A stretch of DNA of 64,000 nt from Oegoconia quadripuncta (GCA_949316235.1 OX438744.1:40343278-40407277); one strand, 5' to 3'. Counted from the first letter of the stretch, positions 20,331-31,890 are shown. Translations and numbers: made by a program. Notes: generated by a model from the letters alone, not told the origin.

Positions 20331-20388
20331 TTTTACAATGGTTTCACAGCAGAAATGAGAAAAGAAAGGGCATGTTTTAAGATATGTG

Positions 20389-20690
20389 GCTCAATGTAAA
20401 CCACATAGGGTTTACGAATCGGAGGTCGCGGTTTCGATCCCTAGCGGGGTACATGTTTAGTCCTCGGTTTGGTTGGTGGTAGGTCATTTTAAATGTGCGC
20501 CTGGCTAGCTACCGCCATCTTATCTAAATCTGCCGCCAAACAGCAATGTTAATAGCATTGCTGTGTTCCGGTTGTCATAGCCAAGCAGCAACGTTAATAG
20601 CATTGTTGTGTTCTGGTTGTCAGAGATATTGACCTCATCTTCACTTAACATCAGGTGTGATTGAGGACAAGTACGAATCCGTCGTGCATA
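20389..20690 (+). mobile_element. SINE family C copy with internal duplication
   Basis: Head GTGGCTCAATGTAAACC, B box GGTTTCGATCC (diverged), body and tail CATCAGGTGTGATTGAGG. The AAGCAGCAACGTTAATAGCA segment is present twice in a row. Confidence 0.8.
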
Positions 20691-20699
20691 AAAAATAAC

Positions 20700-21600
20700 T
20701 TAACCGTTTGGCAGATATTTAGTTGACACAGTTTTTTTGATATATTTTAATTGACATCGTAGTGCTTCAGGGGTTTTCTAAATTTTCAATTTATAGTCAT
20801 TTATAGATGTACGTCCTCGACATCTCCGGCAATTGCAGATCGATTTTGAAGACGCTTTCTTTGTTTGAAAAGGTATAACTCAATTCGGACCCATCCAGAC
20901 AAAGAATGGCAACACACGCTTTCAAATACATAACAAACCTTTTTTGTCGGGTTCCGTTCCTTCAAAATGCATCATCATAATGTTAACCAAATTTACCCTT
21001 TCATAAAAAGAAACAATTATTGAATTCGATTCACAAAATTAATAATAAAAAAAACATTCGAATTTCGAACCAACTGTCTCAATCTCCTGAAAACACAATT
21101 ATTTGCCATAGACAAAGGAAAAATAGAGAGTAACCCATTATTGACTTCGTCGACGCTAAATCCCGCCCAGGTAAGTATAAATTTCCTCCCCAAGGGGCAT
21201 TACGTGTTTGAAGATTAATTGCCGAAGCCTTGTTTTCAAAAAATTGCCTGTAATTTTACGTGGAAACAATGGATTATCCGCACACTCAGGGAATCTTATT
21301 CACTTAAATTGAAACCGATTTATCTCACTTATTACTTTAGTAGGTATATAATATATTTATGTAGTTAAGTATCGCTAAAGTCCACGCTATCCAGTTGACC
21401 AGTGTTGCTGACATTTTGCTTAGGTGAAAATGTAATGAAAATCAATGAATTAAATTATTTTAGTCTTTGACCTACTTATTCTCACGATGTTGCCAGAAGT
21501 CACCTAAATATGATAACTCTCCTTTGTGTCAAAAACAAATAAGGTAATAGTATTTTTCAATCGTTAAAATATTAATTTTGCTTTTTCAGTACTATTGATT
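20700..21600. other. No gene or recognised repeat
   Basis: Single-copy looking AT-rich sequence. I searched the minus strand for a downstream boule exon (the stretch normally following the RRM) and did not find one. Confidence 0.5.
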
Positions 21601-21659
21601 ACAGAAATTACGACTCAAATAACATGCCTACTTTGAAATTCTTTAATTAAAACACTTAC

Positions 21660-22028
21660 CTGTTTGACGATCAGTCGTGCAACCCTAGGGCTCGCGAACG
21701 TGACAAATCCATAGCACTTTGAAACTCCAGCTCTATCATAGATGACTCTCGCCGCTGTCACAGTTGAGAACCCAGAGAAGAACTTCCAAAGATCCTCGTC
21801 AGTCGTTGTCAAGGAGAATCCCCCCACGAAGATTCTATTGTGGATCACTGTGCCGAACTTTGGTGCATCAGAAGGGGGAAGACTGTCGTCAGTGTCGTCA
21901 TCAGGGCTGTTCAACATTTGTTTTAATTTCTCGTGGGGGTCCGTGCACTTTTTACTATTAGCAGAGCTCTCCTCGACCATATGTGCGCAACTGGCCGATT
22001 CACTTCTAATATACCTCTTCACTTCCAT
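21660..22028 (-). CDS. boll: RRM exon of a boule (DAZ family)-like gene
   Basis: DAZ/boule proteins bind 3' UTRs to control translation in germ cells. This minus-strand exon starts at ATG 22028-22026 and ends at a strong donor, CAG|GTAAGT (21660/21659). Residues 1-55 are acidic and Ser-rich. An RRM begins near residue 57 with PKFGTVIHNRIFVGG (RNP2 is RIFVGG) and reaches VIYDRAGVSKCYGFVTF (RNP1), the DRAGVSK-x-YGFVTF string being characteristic of boule. RNP1 has Cys where Gly is usual (KCYGFVTF). A TTTTAG just before the ATG could be an acceptor, so a 5' exon may exist. The end of the RRM, the DAZ motif and later exons were not found in the lower coordinates; the gene may have a large intron, or this may be an isolated diverged copy. 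Confidence 0.75.
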
Positions 22029-22029
22029 A

Positions 22030-22620
22030 TCTAAAACATGGTTTGTTGTTTACTAAAAACTAAATTAAAATACTAGCGCGATATCTAACACAATAGTCCA
22101 GTTTGGTGGTGCGAAATGAACTGAATGCTTATTATCGATCCGCGTAACAGAGTTGCGCAGATAGAGTTTTGCGTTTGGTTTTAGTTTAGTTGGAGAGATA
22201 AGATTGTGGTGTGATTTTGGTGAAACGCACTAAAAATAGTGTTTGAGCGACTGCGAGCTATTGTGATGGGCTATTTTTATAGGCGAGGCATGTAGGTCGG
22301 TGATACTGTTTGTGTTGGATGATTCAGTTTGTTGAATGTAGGTGGCGCTAGTTGTTCTTTGATAAATGAAGCCTGAATGATAAATTGTTTTGGAGTTTAA
22401 TCGTTTGGATCGGTATGCTGCTTTCTATTCAGGGTAACAGATTTTTAGCCGACTTCCAAAAGGTTATCAATTCGGGTGTATTTGCCCAAGTGACCCAGCA
22501 AGAAGGGTAATGATTTTTAGGTGTCTGTATGTAGATTTGTATCTTACCTCTTGCAGTGCAAGATGTCGGTCGTTCGATCCATCTTGATCCCCAGAGTGTT
22601 TAAAGATACATTTAAGAGTA
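22030..22620. other. No gene seen upstream of the boule-like exon
   Basis: Single-copy looking sequence that should contain the 5' region of the boule-like gene. No convincing TATA box or further exon was identified. Confidence 0.4.
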
Positions 22621-22701
22621 AATAATTCAATACAATAAAATACAAATACTCTTTATTGCGCAAAATAATTTACAATAATTTTTGATGATTACAATAAATT
22701 A

Positions 22702-22972
22702 AAATAAATAAATATCTTTGCACATACGCACAGCGTCATCTAGTTCCACACTAAGCAATTAGGCTTGTATTATGGATACCAGATGCTTGATAAACTACAC
22801 AAACCCTTTTTTTTGTTAATAAGTACATGTATATATGAAAAACATCCATAACTCGGGAACACAATGTCTGTATTCATCATACAAACAAATGCCCCTAGCG
22901 GGATTCGAACCCGCAACCTTTGGTATACTGGTCACAGTTGCTAAACACTATACACCAAACAGGTCGGCAAAT
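22702..22972 (-). mobile_element. SINE family B copy
   Basis: Minus-strand tRNA-like head with GGTTCGAATCCCGC B box, body with ATGTTTTTCATATATACATG, tail with the ACTAAGCAA box. A LINE 3' end (AATAAAGAGTATTTGTATT on minus) lies next to it at about 22620-22690. Confidence 0.8.
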
Positions 22973-23309
22973 TGAACCAATAATTGAACAATGGCGGCCA
23001 CAAAATACAAAATAGTTTTTAGACCAATATACCTAATACAAATTTATAAAACACAATTATAAATACCTATATCTTATAGAAAAAATACGCCGTCCAACTC
23101 GCTTCCGTGAGGCATAGTACCTAGTACGCTAGCGCTGTTGCCCCGCTAAATGCATAAGCTCAGCTGCTGAGCAAAGTAGGTACGCACCAGCTCTCACATC
23201 TCCAATATTTTTTTGTTTTTTTAAGTATGTTCCAGAACATCATCGACTTGTTAACCGATTTTAATAATTAATTCGTCATTTGAAAATGTATAACGGTCTG
23301 GAAATCATT

Positions 23310-23580
23310 TTTTTTTATGAGAAGGCGGCAAACGAGCATGCGGGTCACCTGATGGAAAGCAATCACCGCGTACCATGGACACCCGCAACACCAAAAGGGT
23401 CACAGATGCGTTGCCGGCCTTTGAGGAAGGTGTAGGCTCGTTTCTTGAAGGTTTCAATGTCATACTCGTTCGGGAATACCGCTGCAGGAAGTCCATTCCA
23501 CAGGGTGGCCGTACGTGGTAGGAAGTTCTTGAGAAACGTACAGTGGTAGACTTCCACTCATCCAGGTGATGTGGATGGAG
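23310..23580 (-). mobile_element. LINE 3' fragment, same family as 15090-15375
   Basis: Minus frame [20 protein letters not shown] and [20 protein letters not shown], poly-T start at 23310. Confidence 0.8.
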
Positions 23581-23581
23581 T

Positions 23582-23775
23582 TGTAACTCATTTGGCTTGG
23601 TATATACATGTAATGAGGAGGGATGAAACGCATGTTACTAGGAGAGTGATGAACATGGATGTCGATGGTTGGAAAGGAAGAGTAAGACCACGGAAAAGAT
23701 GGATGGATTGTGTTGTTATGAAGTTCCAAAAGCGAATTGAAAGTTGTAAATTTACATCATTGTATAAGTAGTAGA
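23582..23775 (+). mobile_element. RTE-like LINE C-terminal fragment
   Basis: Plus frame with VTRRVMNMDVDGWKGRVRPR and KRWMDCVVMKFQK, the degenerate C-terminal end of an endonuclease/reverse transcriptase. It abuts the preceding LINE fragment in the opposite orientation. Confidence 0.7.
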
Positions 23776-23807
23776 AATAGCTATCAAATGGTTGTAAGAT
23801 TATATTA

Positions 23808-24230
23808 GGTCCTTACCTATGAAATTGGCGTTTTGTATGAAGAATTTCATTAAGACTGTTTTCTCCATACAAACATTTTTGATTTTTTTTTGGGAACGGC
23901 TAATTCAAATTTAGCTAAACTTTGTGTGTATTATCGGATAACATTAAGTTAAGTACCTATAGGCAGCGTTAATTTTTAAAAGTACTCGCTTTATAAAAGT
24001 TTCAGCGGACCTAAGAAATGAGTATGGCAAGCACATGAAAAGAGCTGTGTTAATTTTTTTTTATTAAGTGATTTAGCCCAGAAATTAAAAAATATTTCAC
24101 GTGAAACCTTGAAATAATATTCCATTTTCCAAATAAAAAACTAAATTTGGATTATATAGCTTTGAAAATCGCAGGAATTGGGACATATGATTAACGAAGA
24201 AACAAAACTCCAATTTCATAGGTAAAGACC
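23808..24230 (-). mobile_element. MITE of the GGTCTTTACC family, copy 2
   Basis: Inverted relative to copy 1 at 15595; termini GGTCCTTACCTATGAAATTG and its complement; about 423 bp, non-coding. Confidence 0.8.
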
Positions 24231-24949
24231 CATATTACATTAAGTGTTAACCTATAGTCTCCTACATTAATAATCTAATGTTGAAATCTTAACTGATCGT
24301 TAGAACTGGGTTCGAGAACTATGACATTTCTTTAGAAACACATGTTTTGAATTTTGCCAAAGAAAAACTAAATATATCAACATTGTCTAATTTATTCATT
24401 GTATAGCTTACACCGCTTTTTCTAGTATGTGAAACGAAAAGTAATATAAAATAATCACTCGGGCAATTGAAATTTCTTATTACCGTTTTCGAACAATTGA
24501 AATTCGAGCAAGAAAATTTTGAAAGTAATTTACTTTCGAAGGATCGTCGTTGGCGCGGCGCGGGCGGGCGGCGCAGGCCGAAAATCCTTTCACGGGCCGG
24601 AGGCTTTGTCCACCGCTGCTCTACATTGTCATCCTCACCATCTCATAATTGCCTTTTACGACAACTAGGTACTAAAAGAGACTTATCGAGGTATTATACT
24701 TAATAAAATAATAAAAATTATAAACAATAATTGTTGGTAAACCTTGAAAATAAAAATAAAAATAAAATAATCATGCCCAACCAAAAACTTATTATACTAA
24801 TGCATATGGACAGGGTCTTCTTCTTCTTCTTATTTTTGAGGATGGCAACCAGTCAACCTCATTGTCGAGGGACATTACTGCCAGTTTCGAGTGAAAATTT
24901 TTATTTATCTTATTTCTTCAGTTTATAGGTCAGTCTCAATCAAAACAAG

Positions 24950-25205
24950 TAATTCGTCGTATACTTGGCGTATACAGAGTCTAGTCACGGTCAAGTCATT
25001 CTTCAGTAAAGTGGCAGAATGCTTTACAAAAGATTTTGGCGGCTTCTTGTGGGAACCCGAAAGCTCCGTTACGCACTTTAATTTACACTTCCCTTCACCT
25101 GTACACCAACACTAACGTTTGCTGCACAATATTCTGCCATTATTAAGCTTCAAAAGTTAGAATGCACAAATTTTAAGACCTATAAAGAAAAATGCTACTT
25201 CACTC
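24950..25205. repeat. Left arm of a large inverted repeat
   Basis: GTCGTATACTTGGCGTATAC, TTGGCGGCTTCTTGTGGGAA and ACACTTCCCTTCACCTGTAC occur here and, inverted, at 26400-26700. A third, diverged copy lies at 54690-54960, so the arms are copies of a dispersed repeat. The stretch 24236-24950 before it shows only a GC-rich block at about 24540-24620 and no gene. Confidence 0.75.
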
Positions 25206-25252
25206 GCCGAGTTCCCGCCAAAAAGCCATGGACAGGGTCGTTCAAACAATAA

Positions 25253-25308
25253 TGTGTGACTTGAGTTCCCATTGGTTAAGGTTAACCAATGGGAACTCAA
25301 GTCACACA
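25253..25308. repeat. Perfect 56-bp palindrome (27-bp arms, 2-nt loop)
   Basis: Arms 25253-25279 and 25282-25308 are exact reverse complements around GG. It lies between the arms of the 24.95/26.7-kb inverted repeat and could form a hairpin or cruciform. Confidence 0.95.
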
Positions 25309-26399
25309 CCGACTTCGTTCGTGAATTGTCGCATAAAATGCTGATTTATATTGTAAAAAAAAATATAAGACAAATTACCTACATTATCGTAAAACTCTTC
25401 CTTTTTAATCAAAATTATATTTTTTTCTTGACATTTATATGATCGATCTAAAGGTTGTGAACACAGACCAAAAATATTTTATTGTGCGCAGTTGTTTTGC
25501 CCATTTAATCAATAGCATTCCTATTAGTTCTCAAGGATTCTAAGAGATTGCGCTGTTATTATCTACTAAGAAAAGCGCGAAAAAAATTTATTCTCGAGAC
25601 CATTTATAATCAATCATCATAACAGACGTATAATACGTCCACTGCTAGACAAGGCCTCCATCACAGATTACTCAGATAGGCCTCCATCAAAGATCTCCAT
25701 ATAGGTCAATCAATCAAAAATAAAAAATGCTAATTTCTTTTTATTTATTTTTTAGCCTGTAAATTTTTACAGGCTTTGAATCTATGATTATGTCAGCCTA
25801 ATCTTACCGTAACCTAGCACAACTATTGTCAATTTACTTTGTCGAAAACTTCGAATACACGTTTTAGAAAACATGTGGCGCCATCTATTGATACCGTTCT
25901 GTACTAAAGGCACAGGCTGATGATTATTTATGGAGAAAATAAATCCCAGATACATGGATATAGAATCCTACTTACATGAGTTACATAGCATCTTATTTCA
26001 TTTAAATTATATTTTATTTTTTCTCTGGTACACGTACCTAATACATGTTTATCTTACCGAATTGTCTCTCTCTTCTGTTCTCCTTCACATTGGCAGGCTC
26101 TTGCTGGAAAAAATATCCTAGCACCTTTTGCACATTCTAACTAGATAAGTAGGTAGGTATATTCTGTTTTTCTTTTTATAGCGTGTACTGCTAACGTGTG
26201 CAATAAATTATAGAATATTAATAGTTATGCACGAGAAACATAGCCCTCTCTAGTCGGATAAAAACTGTGATAAAAATAATATGGATGTGCAATAATTATT
26301 TTTATTATCTGGTACTGTGAGAATTTTTTATGGCAACACTGTTTTCTCTCACAACAACACGGCCAAAGTGCCATAATCCACGCCAAGAACTTGTTGTCC

Positions 26400-26700
26400 G
26401 TCCGGCTTTTTGGCGGGATCTCGGCGACTGAAGTTTCTTTTTTCTTTAAAATTCTTATAATTCGTGCATTCTGACTTTTGAAGCTTAAAACAGCAGAATA
26501 TTGTGCAGCAAAAGTTAGCGATGGTGTACAAGTGACGGGAAGTGTAAATTAAAGTCCGTAACGAAGCTTTATGGTTCCCACAAGAAGCCGCCAAAATCTT
26601 TTGAAAAGCATTTTGCCACTTTACTGAAGAATGAATTGACCGTGATTAGACTCTGTATACGCCAAGTATACGACGAATTACTTGTTTTGACTGAGACTGA
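26400..26700. repeat. Right arm of the large inverted repeat
   Basis: Reverse complement of 24950-25205 with moderate divergence; followed by GAAATAAGTCATGGCTGTTATG, also found after the third copy at about 55350. The stretch between the arms (25320-26340) holds no gene that I can support. Confidence 0.75.
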
Positions 26701-27500
26701 CTTACAAACTAAAGAAATAAGAGAAATAAGTCATGGCTGTTATGGGCTAGATCCCTTTGCCTCCTCCTAGAGAAAATAAAACAAAAAAAAACTAAAAAAA
26801 AGTGTCCGTCCGTCCGTCTGTCATTCTCGTCAGCTGTCACAAACAGTGCATTGTTATGTTGTTCCGCTTGGTTTCACTTACATTTTTTTATTAGTTCCTT
26901 CGCTAATTTCCTTTGATCACCGTTTGTTTGTTTATAAAATATATAACGCGGGTGTACAGTGAATTTAAAAGCAACTTGTGATAATACTCTTTCAGACTGC
27001 AATATAATCTAGTTACAATACGAAGCACAGTGGTGCTAAATTGGATTAAATTTCGCAGTAAATAAACATAAAGTGTAAGTATTGTACCACTATATTGACC
27101 TAGATATCTGTCGGTTATGTTTACGGAGTATTTAACGCGAATACAATAACTTTCACTTGCGAAAGTTGGCGCCATGTGACTAAATGTTTTTATTTTACAA
27201 GTTTACCGTCAAGTTTTCGTATTATATTTTCGTATCCGTTTGCCTCCGCTTTATTTTTATCCAAACGAGCCGGTTACATCGTTCATTGGGTGCTATATAT
27301 ATTCATACATAATTCAGGAACTGGTTTTCCTCTTGCCCAATAGTTTACATCATGTCCAATCAAAACAAATGTTGATAGGTAGGTAATTATTTTATCGGTG
27401 TGCATTGTCTATGTATCCGTATTATGCAAAAAGATGTTTATCTATCTAATGTTTTGTGTCTAATTGATATTCAGTTGCATTATGGAGCTTAATGATTTTT
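26700..27500. other. No gene or clear repeat
   Basis: AT-rich sequence; short open frames have no protein features. Confidence 0.4.
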
Positions 27501-27504
27501 TTTT

Positions 27505-27632
27505 TTTTTAATAATATAATACAATTTATTATAAAAAATAAATCACAAATAAAAAACTAGCCCCAAGTCTCTGGTTGGTGGAAAGGTACCCAGAAGGCTG
27601 GCCGCATTGCCTCGCTGTATAGCGAAGCTGAT
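27505..27632 (-). repeat. Copy of the repeat at 17112-17300
   Basis: Same CCCAAGTCTCTGGTTG and CCCAGAAGGCTGGCCGC landmarks, headed by a poly-T run. Confidence 0.6.
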
Positions 27633-27744
27633 TTTTGTCTTAATTTCAAACTTTGAGCATTAATTTCAACGTAAGATATGTGATTGATGCAAACGTGGCA
27701 GACCGCGAAAACGGTGGAGACACAAGCTTGACAGTTTTAATAAT

Positions 27745-27996
27745 AATAAATATCTTTGCACATACACACAGAGCCATCTAGTTCCACACTAAGCAACTAG
27801 GCTTGTATTATGGATACCAGATGGTAGATAAACTAAACAAATACATTTTTTTTTTGTAAATAAATACACATATAAATGAAAAACATCCATAACTCGGGAA
27901 CACATGTCTGTATTCAATACAAACATATGGCCCTAGCCGGATTCGAACCCGCGACCTTTTGGTATAGCATTTTTAACCACTACACCAAACAGGTCG
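27745..27996 (-). mobile_element. SINE family B copy
   Basis: Minus-strand B box GGTTCGAATCCGGC, body with the TTTTTTTTTGTAAATAAATA linker, and tail ACTAAGCAACTAGGCTTG. Confidence 0.8.
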
Positions 27997-28002
27997 TCGT
28001 AA

Positions 28003-28085
28003 GGGGTGGTTTGTGCTCGCCAAGAACAAAAACGACTGGAAACAGATGAGGGAGGCCTTCGCTCAGCAGTGGGACACTTTTCACA
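28003..28085 (+). mobile_element. Short LINE fragment (RT C-terminus)
   Basis: The plus frame reads AKNKNDWKQMREAFAQQWD, like the extreme C terminus of RTE-group polyproteins. Nothing else is seen up to 28430. Confidence 0.45.
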
Positions 28086-28429
28086 GTCTGCCACCACAGC
28101 GAAATTTTTCGTCACATCAAACTGAATGTGTTATCTAATCAATTTGTTATCCAGATTGCTACATATACTACAACATCTATTTTTAAAGTATTCACTAACA
28201 CCATAGCCTGTAGCCACTTTATCAAGTGTACCTTGAACAATTCTTCAAGAGAGGAAGGATAAGGGATAATTTATACTTGCCCTAACATTTTCCATCAAAA
28301 ACTATTTTCTTGTATCAAAACAGATATGATCAGGTTCTTTAAAGTGTTAATAGAAAACTAATTACAGCTATTAGGAAGCTCAGAGTTTATGAGTCACATT
28401 TTCATTTGTTTCCATGCAATACTTCTTCT

Positions 28430-28497
28430 GTATTTTTTTTTTATACACAACGGTTTAGAACCTGACCTCAATCACACCTGACGTTAAGTGAATGATG
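28430..28497 (-). mobile_element. SINE family C, tail fragment
   Basis: Poly-T then GACCTCAATCACACCTGACG, the family C tail. Confidence 0.7.
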
Positions 28498-28894
28498 TAA
28501 ATGATAAGGCCGAATTTAGCTATTTCGCATGTGTGTATATTTTCGCGTCACACTTTGGGTGCATTAGCAATATATCTGCCTCTTTTACACCAAACGAGCT
28601 GTCTCCTTGTTTGTCATACATAACTTGACCTTGATAAATATAGGCCTCCAATCGGGGCAATCCTTGGCCTCCTCACTTATCTACGGAAACAATAACAGAA
28701 ATGCATAAACATTCGTAATTAAAATGTATAATAAATAGTCCCTTTTCACATAAATTATAATGTTAAGAGCCTAGGTAGTTGTCCTGAGGGTTATCATCAG
28801 ATTATTGACCTTTGTAACAATGAATCGGTGACTAGATCTTTTTACACTGCCTGATGCTAAAGTACACAAAGTAGAATTCACCTATTTTGTCGGG

Positions 28895-29395
28895 ATTACT
28901 AATTTTTGGGCAAAAAACGTTTCCCAAAGTATCATATGCCAAATTTTCGTTTGGCAAAAAAACATTTGGCAAAACAACTTTTTGCAATTTTACAGTTTAG
29001 TTATACTATTTTCGGCAATTTATTGTTTAACTAATAATTACATAGCAATGTTTCGTTTTACCAAGTATTAAAGAAAGAAAGAAAGAAAAACATTTATTCA
29101 GCTTACAATGGGCATGTACATGAAAATGGTATTATGTAGTGAAATGTACATAAATTTTCAATTTTCATGTACATGCCCATTGTAAGCTGAATAAATGTTT
29201 TTCTTTCTTTCTTTTCTTTCTTAAATATGGTTTGGCGTAACATGCATTTCCCAAAATATTGCACATCATATGATTTACTTAATAGTCTAAATTCACTGTA
29301 TTAAAAACCTTGGTTTCACCTTGGACAAATAATTTACAGGTAAGAACTTCTATAATAATTATATTGTTATTATACAAATCAATTCTGGTGCTACT
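28895..29395. mobile_element. TTTGGCAAA-word element, copy 1, with insertion
   Basis: Degenerate words of the type TTTGGCAAA / TTTCCCAAA recur every 15-30 bp. The order of words matches, in reverse complement, 52441-52670, from GGATTACTAATTTTT to ATTGTTATTATACAA. An inverted-repeat insert (29071-29214) interrupts this copy. Confidence 0.65.
29071..29214. repeat. Inverted repeat of a retroelement 3' end
   Basis: Arms 29071-29127 and 29161-29214 contain CATTTATTCAGCTTACAATG and its complement around a 33-bp centre, each ending in a GAAA/TTTC microsatellite. A single arm recurs at about 57065-57125. Confidence 0.8.
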
Positions 29396-29399
29396 TTCT

Positions 29400-29545
29400 T
29401 TCTTTCTTTTATGCACGACGGGTTCGTACTTGACCTCAATCACACCTGATGTTAAGTAAGGATGAGGCCGAAGCGTAGTGACCCTGAAACACCAACACAT
29501 TTGGGGGACTGGCTATCTTATCTCTGACAACCAGAACACAACAAA
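29400..29545 (-). mobile_element. SINE family C, tail half
   Basis: GACCTCAATCACACCTGATG to GGGGGACTGGCTATC; the head is missing. A short plus-strand tail of the same family follows at 29550-29610, and a LINE 3' UTR piece (AAATTGCCTTTTGAA ... AATAAAGCATC) at 29612-29697. Confidence 0.75.
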
Positions 29546-29790
29546 AATCAGTATCAGTATGCTTCCACTGTACTTAACATCAGGTGTGATTGAGGTCAAG
29601 TGCTAACCCGGAAAATTGCCTTTTGAATAAGCGGTAGCTTAAAATACATATTAAGTGTAATCTATGTACCTACAAAATAAAGCATCTTTGACTTTGCTTA
29701 CTGACTGTCAAGTGGCCACTAGTCTGACACAAATCGACCATACTGGGCCTGCGCGGTGGATTGTGGTGCATACCGTGACCATGCGTGCTG

Positions 29791-30022
29791 ACGACCGATT
29801 GGTGTAGTGGATAGTGACCCTGTCAGCGAAACCATCGGTTGCGGCTTCGAATCCCGCGACGGGTAAATGTTTGTGTGATGAATATGAACATTTATTCCTG
29901 AGTCATGGATGTTTATATAAATATTTATGTATGTTTATCCGTTATCTAGTATCCATAGTACAAGCTTTGCTTAGTTTGGGACTAGATGATTGGTGTAGGT
30001 GTCCGAAATATTTATTTATTTT
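29791..30022 (+). mobile_element. SINE family A copy
   Basis: ACGACCGATTGGTGTAGTGG head, CGAATCCCGCGACGGGTAAA B box region, and the complete body and tail. Confidence 0.85.
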
Positions 30023-30099
30023 ATACCCTCTTCCGGTGAAAGTAGGCTGTGCAGTGGGGACGTGTAAAGCTGTCCATGATGAGTACTGTAATACTTACG

Positions 30100-30446
30100 T
30101 CTTAGATTAATGATTGGTCTCCGCGCCGCTACGACTAGATACCGCACTATGAAGAAAAAACAGGTTCCTGAATGCGGCAACTCAATATTGTAGTGTGTAG
30201 ATTTATACAGTACTTACTGATGGTATGTGATGCCAGTATCTTTCTTGTTTTTTGTAGTATTGTTATTACATAGTTTGACTACGCAAACCGGCATTTTGCT
30301 TCAGTCTTAAACCAAAATTTGAAATTTGAACTTGTGGCGTGACTGCGCGGGTACGCCGAATACGGCGTAGTATTTGTTGCCGCATTTTTCGAGTACGCCG
30401 ACGGTATCTAGTCGTAGCGGCGCGGAGACCAATCATTAATCTAAGA
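30100..30446. mobile_element. MITE with about 45-bp near-perfect TIRs and 6-bp target duplication
   Basis: Termini TCTTAGATTAATGATTGGTC ... GACCAATCATTAATCTAAGA extend inward as perfect complements for about 45 bp (to the CTAGATACCG motif). CTTACG flanks both sides (30094-30099 and 30447-30452). The 347-bp element is non-coding. Identity of the termini suggests recent movement; the superfamily is not clear. Confidence 0.88.
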
Positions 30447-30709
30447 CTTACGTATTTTGTTGCCCAACTGTACTTCGTCCGAGTTGTTACAAATTAACAT
30501 AAGAGTATGTTTGTATGCTTGTCCATCATTGTTATCTATTATTATATTTAATTACCAACTACCGCCACCAACAAAAGGTTAACGTCACTGTAACTTAGAT
30601 AATTTGTAGACAATTCTTGATGATGTGGTCAATAGTGATTTGAGTTCATGTAAACAATTTGCTAAGTGAATGACCAAGTTACTCAACTGTGTACGTTAGA
30701 CCTCTTTTT

Positions 30710-31327
30710 TTTCACGGGGAAACGCATTACGCGTATCGCTCGCCTGGGGGAAGGCGAGACGGTTATGTGGGGCTGCCCTCGTCTGCTCTGGGTGCGACAG
30801 TAAACCAGCGCTGAGCTCTTATAGGGTCAGCATATAGCTGAGTCGTTTCCCTTTCGCTGCTGCGACACTTATCTGAGTGTTCTGTTATTTTACTTGCCTA
30901 ACAATTGTTGTATATGTGTCAAAGTGGCGAATAAACAGTTTCTTTCTTTCTTCTTCTTTTTCTTTCTCCCTGTCGGGAGGGATACCCACTAAAACCCCGC
31001 GGCGACTCCCCGGCAGTAAAGGGGACCTGGGAACGCATTAGCGGCTCCAGGTCCCCCCACGCCTTGCCCCCCCTCACAAGGGGAGACCCATTCCCGGAGG
31101 GCGTCTAGCGCACCCTCCGTAGGGGGCGCTGCCGTGCCTCACACCGCGATCAGCGAGCGGTATGAAGCGCGTCAGGGCCCGATGCGACGACAAGCCCCGG
31201 TCGCTCCGGGGGTGTCATCCTCTCCCGGGCCGCGTCCGACGACTACATCGCCCCGAGATGTAGCTGCCCGCGACCCTCGGGCAACGTGCAGGGGGGCTAG
31301 CGAGCGTTGCCGCCCCCTGTCGATTTA
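30710..31327. repeat. GC-rich retroelement-derived repeat
   Basis: A poly-T headed CACGGGGAAACGCATTACGCG ... GGCGAGACGGTTATGTGGG segment (also at 42517-42586) is followed by a GC-rich block with GGGAGGGATACCCAC and CCCCGCGGC (also at 31960-32070). This looks like minus-strand LINE sequence. Frames here have no recognisable domain. Confidence 0.55.
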
Positions 31328-31415
31328 TGGTCAACGGACTGGCTCTTGATCTCAATCACGTTTGATGTTAAGTGAAGATGAGGCCGAAGAGTGAAGCACG
31401 CTCATCCTGAACTGA
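31328..31415 (-). mobile_element. SINE family C, tail fragment
   Basis: GACTGGCTCTTGATCTCAATCAC and GTTAAGTGAAGATGAGGCC match the family C 3' part. Confidence 0.55.
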
Positions 31416-31504
31416 AAGGAAATGAATATTTATTTCATATCTAGAATGTTTACTCTATATAGACATCAAATAAATATTCATTTCCTTTCAGTTCCGGATG
31501 TTTG

Positions 31505-31590
31505 GACATATGAAAGGATGAATGAAAGAAACCTACGAAAGAGACATGTGGATGATGGTGTTGGTAGGGGAAGAAGAAGAAAGTATGTAT
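31505..31590 (+). mobile_element. RTE-like LINE scrap
   Basis: Plus frame with YERMNERNLRKRHVDDGVGR, the HVERMNE/VGRGR end of the RTE-like protein seen in the opposite orientation at 31602. Confidence 0.5.
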
Positions 31591-31601
31591 GGTTATACAT
31601 A

Positions 31602-31890
31602 CTAACATAATGTCACGCCTGTCGAGACCACAGACTTCCACTTGCAACGATCCTGATACACCTCATTTGCTTCACTCACTCTCATAATGTTGTTCATCGG
31701 TTTAAGGTACTTTTGACTTGGCCTTTCTTGGCCGCCGTCTCCAATTTGATCATGGTACGTTCGCCGTGGTCTTCCCCTACCAACACTGTCATCCACATTC
31801 GATTCGTATATGTCTTTCGTAAGTCTTCTTTCATTCATCCTTTCCACATGTCCAAACCATCTCAGCATACCTTTTTCAATCTCTGTCACT
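31602..31890 (-). mobile_element. RTE-like LINE 3' fragment
   Basis: Minus frame [20 protein letters not shown] and [18 protein letters not shown], same family as 18740-19090. Confidence 0.8.

Noticed and set aside
21742..22056. Plus-strand ORFs over the boule-like exon
   Set aside because: Shadows of the RRM-coding strand.
24467..24703. ORF with a GC-rich Gly/Arg core as an exon
   Set aside because: No matching splice sites or similarity; an isolated GC-rich patch.
31134..31349. GC-rich ORF with Arg/Pro content
   Set aside because: It lies in a dispersed retroelement-derived block present elsewhere in the window; no domain.
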